Below are positions 6,009 to 9,160 of a stretch of DNA of 9,160 nucleotides, piece after piece. The number at the start of each line of letters is the position of its first letter. The stretch's first letter is position 1. A model generated the notes under the pieces. It saw only the letters and a list, made by a program, of their open reading frames with translations, did no database searches and had not been told where the DNA came from. The stretch lies in NCBI GenBank assembly GCA_027489195.1, contig JAIYAG010000119.1, positions 1-9,160 on the forward strand. Reading direction: 5' to 3'. This DNA is from Burkholderiales bacterium (lineage in GTDB: Bacteria; Pseudomonadota; Gammaproteobacteria; Burkholderiales; Burkholderiaceae_E). A program made the translations under genes and the position numbers.

Positions 6009-6581
6009 TCAGGCCGCCGCCGACGTGCGCCGGCGGCGAATCGCCCCTGCGAGCGCGAGGCCCGCGCCGAGGATCGCCCAGGTCTCGGGCTCGGGCACCG
6101 GCTGGGCCTCGACCACGGCGAGGTCCAGCGCCCAGTCGCCCGGGAGGAGGGGCCCCGTGGCCAGCGGCACGGTGAAGCCATCCGTCCAGAGCGCGCCGGC
6201 CGGCGCGTTCGGCGATGCCGAGATCACCAGGCGGTAGGCGCCGGGTGCGAGGTCGGCGACCGCGATGCCGGCGTCCAGCGGGGACTGGCCGACGGCGACC
6301 TGCGCGTACGGATTGTCGACGTCGTCGCTGACCGTGAGCAGCGTGCCGCTGTCGCGGCTGAAGAGCGACAGCAGCGCATCGAACGAGACCGAGGCCGAGC
6401 TCGTCCAGGCCAGCATGTCCGAGGGCGTGGTGAGCGTGAAGTCGACGTAGTCGATGCTGGCGTTGGAGGCCAGGGTACCGGTGCGGGCGAGGCTGAAGGT
6501 GTCCGCCTGGGCAGCGAGGCTCGCGGTCGCGAACGCGACGGCGGCGACGATTCGGACGAGCGGGGCGAGGGTCGAGAGCAT
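6009..6581 (-). CDS. PEP-CTERM sorting domain protein with PPC-like domain
   Basis: A 190-residue exported protein. Residues 1-26 are a Sec signal peptide (hydrophobic core, probable cleavage at AQA). The middle (about 28-125) is beta-rich and resembles bacterial pre-peptidase C-terminal-like (PPC) folds, with VDFTL, DALLSLFSRDSG and IAVADLAPGAYRLVISAS. The C terminus is a textbook PEP-CTERM anchor: VPEPETWAILGAGLALAG (162-179), a short transmembrane segment, then RRRR. In PEP-CTERM species an exosortase (EpsH/Xrt) recognises this tail and processes the protein on its way to the surface or exopolysaccharide matrix; no exosortase gene is in the window. The start at 6581 has GGTGA seven bases upstream. 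The gene lies 54 bp after the PhoD-like gene with no obvious terminator between, so co-transcription is likely. The specific role is unknown. Confidence 0.92.
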   Translation of the reverse strand: MLSTLAPLVRIVAAVAFATASLAAQADTFSLARTGTLASNASIDYVDFTLTTPSDMLAWTSSASVSFDALLSLFSRDSGTLLTVSDDVDNPYAQVAVGQSPLDAGIAVADLAPGAYRLVISASPNAPAGALWTDGFTVPLATGPLLPGDWALDLAVVEAQPVPEPETWAILGAGLALAGAIRRRRTSAAA

Positions 6582-6635
6582 GGTGCGTTCACCGTGTCGG
6601 AGAGGGGGGTGGGGTCGCTCGGCTGCGAACGGCGT

Positions 6636-8333
6636 TCAGGGCGCCAGCGGCGCCGCACCCGGGCGCGAGGGCGTCTGCGAAGCGGGCGCGAGCCGGTTCG
6701 TGCCCGTCTCCACCTGGAACGCCGTCGCAAAGGCTTCGTTGGTGCTCGGCGCCGTGACCGTGTCGACGAACCACCACTCGCCGACGACGCGGCTGGGGTT
6801 CACGTCGATCAGCATGTAGCCACGGCGGGTGAGGTTCACGTACTTGAAGTGCGGGTTGTAGAAGCGGATCGCGCCCGCGACCTGGCCGGTGATGTCGCTG
6901 TCGATGCCGGGCGAGGTCACCGAGGTGCCGACGAACTCGACGGCGAGCGAGCCCTGGCCGGTGGCCTTGTCGTAGCCGCCGGTCGAGACCACGGGGTTGT
7001 ACGGGTTCGGATTCAGGTCCGCGGCCCAGCTGCTGTGGATGTCGCCGGTGAGCACCACGACGTCGTCGACCTTCGGCTGGCCGGCGCCGCCGCGCAGCGC
7101 GTCGTAGATCCGGTTGCGGGCCGGCTCGTAGCCGTCCCACTGGTCGCTGTTGATGTAGTAGAGGCCGGGGTCGGTCGCCTGGCTGGCGCCGGGCGCCTTG
7201 AGCTGCGCGAACATCACGCCCTGGCCGATCAGCTTCCAGCGCGACGGCGTCGTGCGCAGGCGGTCGAGCAGCCACGCCTCCTGCGTGTCGCCGAGCAGCG
7301 TGCGCGACGGGTCACCGTAGCTCGAATCGGTCGTCGCGAAGCCGGCGCCGAAGATCGTCGGATGCGGTGCGTCGGTGAGCTGCTCCGAGCGCGCGCTGAC
7401 CCGCTCCTCGAGCATCAGCACCTCGGCGAGATCGCCGTACGAGAACCGGCGGTGGTTGTCGCGCGGATTCGCCGGGTCCGGCTGGCGCACCGGCATCCAC
7501 TCGTAGTAGGCCTGCAGCGCGGCCGCGACCCGGGCGCTCCAGAGACCCTCGGTGCCCGGCGTGTGGTTCTCCGCGCCGTTCGTCCACGCGTTGTTGGCGG
7601 TCTCGTGGTCATCCCAGATCGCGACCAGCGGGTGCTGGCGGTGCATCGCCTGCGAGTCCGGGTCACGCTTGTACTGCGCGTGCCGCGTGCGGTAGTCGGT
7701 GAGCGTGACGATCTCGACCGACGGCTCGGGTGCGCGGGCGCTGCCGTACTGCGCGGCGCCGTATTCGTAGATGTAGTCGCCGAGGTGCATCACCAGGTCG
7801 AGGTCGGCGCGGGCGGCGATGCGGGCGTAGGCGTTGAAGTAGCCGTAGGCATGGTTGCTGCAGCTCACCACCGCGAAGCGCAGGCTGCCGACCGATCCGA
7901 GCGGCAGGGTCTTCGTGCGGCCGATCGGGCTCACTTGCCCGCCCGCGGTGAACTGGTAGTAGTAGCTCGTGTTCGGGCGCAGCGCGGCGAGGACCGAGCC
8001 GGCGTCGACCTTCACCGTGTAGTCCGCGTCGGGGCCGGTGCGGGCGCTGCCGCGCACGACGACGTTGCGCAGCCCCGGGTCGGTCGCGACGACGTAGCTC
8101 ACCACCGTCGGCTTGGTGCTGGGTGCGACCGTGACGCGCGTCCACAGGATCACGCGGTCGTGCAGCGGATCGCCGCTGGCCACGCCGTGCTGGAACACCG
8201 GACCCGCGGCCTGGGTGCCGCCGGCGAGCGCGCCGGTGGCGGCCGCTGCGGCAGCAGACCCGGTGGCCTTGAAGAAGTCGCGGCGCGAGGTGCCGCCGGG
8301 AACGACGGGCTTGAGCTGGAAGGGACGACCCAT
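6636..8333 (-). CDS. phoD: Alkaline phosphatase D (PhoD) family protein, Tat-exported
   Basis: A 565-residue phosphodiesterase/alkaline phosphatase of the PhoD family, exported folded to the periplasm or surface, where such enzymes release phosphate from phosphoesters. A Tat signal with SRRDFFK (16-22) and an Ala-rich core occupies residues 1-43. The PhoD N-terminal domain (about 47-145) starts FQHGVASGDPLHDRVILWTR. The metallophosphatase domain follows with VVSCSNHAYGYFNAY (Cys 158), HLGDYIYEYG (Asp 186, Tyr 189), IWDDHETANNAW (239-250) and LTGDIHSSW (428-436). These match the metal-binding Cys, Asp, Asn and His positions described for Bacillus subtilis PhoD, which uses iron and calcium. The length is normal and the frame intact. 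The ATG at 8333 has only a weak GAG upstream. A PHO box was looked for in the 237-bp upstream gap and not found. The PEP-CTERM gene follows closely. Confidence 0.95.
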   Translation of the reverse strand: MGRPFQLKPVVPGGTSRRDFFKATGSAAAAAATGALAGGTQAAGPVFQHGVASGDPLHDRVILWTRVTVAPSTKPTVVSYVVATDPGLRNVVVRGSARTGPDADYTVKVDAGSVLAALRPNTSYYYQFTAGGQVSPIGRTKTLPLGSVGSLRFAVVSCSNHAYGYFNAYARIAARADLDLVMHLGDYIYEYGAAQYGSARAPEPSVEIVTLTDYRTRHAQYKRDPDSQAMHRQHPLVAIWDDHETANNAWTNGAENHTPGTEGLWSARVAAALQAYYEWMPVRQPDPANPRDNHRRFSYGDLAEVLMLEERVSARSEQLTDAPHPTIFGAGFATTDSSYGDPSRTLLGDTQEAWLLDRLRTTPSRWKLIGQGVMFAQLKAPGASQATDPGLYYINSDQWDGYEPARNRIYDALRGGAGQPKVDDVVVLTGDIHSSWAADLNPNPYNPVVSTGGYDKATGQGSLAVEFVGTSVTSPGIDSDITGQVAGAIRFYNPHFKYVNLTRRGYMLIDVNPSRVVGEWWFVDTVTAPSTNEAFATAFQVETGTNRLAPASQTPSRPGAAPLAP

Positions 8334-8570
8334 GGCGGTCTCGATCTGAGGTCAGGAATGAGCCTCATGCTGATCGCGGGGTCTGAGCGGTCGGTGACCG
8401 GCAGAGGGCCGTTCGGATCAGGCGGCAGGACCGTGCGGGAGCGAGTCGGCGTCGTGCGGACGTGAACGGGCGTCACGACGAGACGATCGGATGTGCGTGG
8501 GGGCACGCCGCGTCCGGGCGGCCGAGGTGGCAGGCGCGGCGGCCGTCGCTGCCGAGGACGGGCGAACCCC
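8334..8570 (-). promoter_or_regulatory. Upstream region of the PhoD-like gene with several inverted repeats
   Basis: This 237-bp gap contains no convincing gene. It holds ATGAG-C-CTCAT (8358-8368), CGGTC-GGT-GACCG (8388-8400), and GTCGTG/CACGAC (8451-8456, 8474-8479) enclosing CGTGA/TCACG (8461-8465, 8473-8477). The promoter of the PhoD-like gene is expected here. The repeats could be operator sites, or in the case of 8451-8479 the end of the upstream regulator transcript. No -35/-10 pair or PHO box is evident. Confidence 0.35.
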
Positions 8571-9160
8571 TCAGCGGTAGGCTGCGCGAAACCCGGTCGG
8601 CGTGGCGCCGACCATGCGCACGAAGAAGCGGACGAAGTTGGTGGGCTCGGAGAATCCCAGCCGGTGGCCGACTTCGCTCACGCTGGCGTGGGCATGCACC
8701 AGCATGCGCGCCGCTTCCAGCGCGACCCTGCGGTCGACCAGCACCTTCGCCGTCTTGCCCGTGGCCGACAGGCAGGCACGGTTCAGGGTGCTCTCCGAGT
8801 AGCCCAGACGCTGCGCGTACTCGGACACCGTCCGGTGCTCGCGGAACTGCTGTTCGAGTTCGCGCCGGAACATGCGGAAGACCTGTCGCGGGGCGCGGGG
8901 CGACACCGGCAGCGCCGGCGCCCTGCCCCGGTGCCAGCGGGCGACGCGCAGCATGATGGCCAGCAGCACGTGGCGGGCCAGCACGATGTCCTGCGGACTG
9001 CCGTCGTACTGCGCCAGATCCCGGGCCAGACGGCGAAGCTCAGTCTGCAGCGCCGACGAGAAGCCGTCGTCCAGATGCACGCCCACGGGCCAGTCTTCCA
9101 CCTCGGTGAGCAGGTGATCGGTGCCACTGCGTGAATCGATCACCGGCAGCAGCGCGGGCG
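8571..9160 (-). CDS. AraC family transcriptional regulator, 5' end outside window
   Basis: The last 195 residues of an AraC/XylS-type regulator; the frame stays open to the window edge (beginning PALLPVIDSRSG), so the true start and most of the N-terminal ligand-binding domain are missing. The C-terminal DNA-binding domain has two helix-turn-helix units. The first contains TVSEYAQRLGYSESTLNRAC (110-129) and the second ASVSEVGHRLGFSEPTNFVR (158-177), followed by the family ending FFVRMVGATPTGFRA (178-192). A GTG at 9143 could serve as an internal start but is unlikely, because full members carry about 100 further N-terminal residues. Whether it controls the PhoD-like gene 237 bp downstream or a gene beyond the window is unknown. 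Confidence 0.92.
   Translation of the reverse strand, partial: PALLPVIDSRSGTDHLLTEVEDWPVGVHLDDGFSSALQTELRRLARDLAQYDGSPQDIVLARHVLLAIMLRVARWHRGRAPALPVSPRAPRQVFRMFRRELEQQFREHRTVSEYAQRLGYSESTLNRACLSATGKTAKVLVDRRVALEAARMLVHAHASVSEVGHRLGFSEPTNFVRFFVRMVGATPTGFRAAYR

Noticed and set aside
3650..6237. Overlapping plus-strand open frames opposite the glycosyltransferase and pseudouridine-synthase-like genes
   Set aside because: Compositionally biased shadows; the minus-strand products have full domain signatures and proper starts.
6594..8465. Long plus-strand open frame opposite the PhoD-like gene
   Set aside because: Its translation is Arg/Ala/Gly/Val-rich with no recognisable domain. It is the expected antisense shadow of a high-GC gene; the minus-strand frame has clear PhoD motifs.
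8334..8570. PHO box upstream of the PhoD-like gene
   Set aside because: No pair of CTGTCAT-like repeats with the right spacing was found on either strand.
1..9160. CRISPR arrays, tRNA/rRNA genes, insertion sequences, attachment sites
   Set aside because: No regularly spaced repeats, RNA-gene signatures, transposase/integrase motifs or terminal inverted repeats were seen.

Overview
The window is about 9.2 kb of very GC-rich DNA (roughly 70% by eye). All supported genes lie on the minus strand, so transcription runs from high to low coordinates. It looks like a chromosomal segment of a betaproteobacterium of the order Burkholderiales. The reasons are the Bug/TctC-type periplasmic binding protein, the PEP-CTERM surface protein, the third-position GC bias and the protein types present. 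No species is claimed. No rRNA, tRNA, CRISPR array, insertion sequence or phage gene was seen.

In transcription order (right to left) there are four blocks. (1) 9160-8571: the C-terminal part of an AraC-type regulator, cut by the window edge. (2) 8333-6009: a Tat-exported PhoD-like alkaline phosphatase, followed 54 bp later by a small PEP-CTERM exported protein; the two are probably co-transcribed. (3) 5877-2804: a GT4-type glycosyltransferase whose stop overlaps by 4 bp (ATGA) the start of an RsuA/RluF-like pseudouridine-synthase paralogue, then a GFA/CENP-V-like zinc protein and a VOC (glyoxalase-fold) protein. Spacings are short and the block ends in a strong hairpin at 2760-2790. (4) 2672-1: a six-Asp-box beta-propeller protein, a carboxymuconolactone-decarboxylase-family protein, an Asp/Glu-racemase/maleate-isomerase-family protein and a Bug-type solute-binding protein that runs off the left edge. 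The first three are joined by two successive 4-bp GTGA stop/start overlaps.

Block 4 looks like a compact small-molecule (probably carboxylic acid) uptake and conversion operon. The Bug protein would bind the substrate in the periplasm, and the racemase/isomerase and CMD-family proteins would act on it in the cytoplasm. The propeller's role is unknown. The most notable single gene is the pseudouridine-synthase paralogue at 3752-4621. Its catalytic Asp is apparently Glu and its conserved RQIRRM-like segment is degenerate, although the S4 domain and C-terminal fold motifs remain. It may be a non-catalytic RNA-binding protein.
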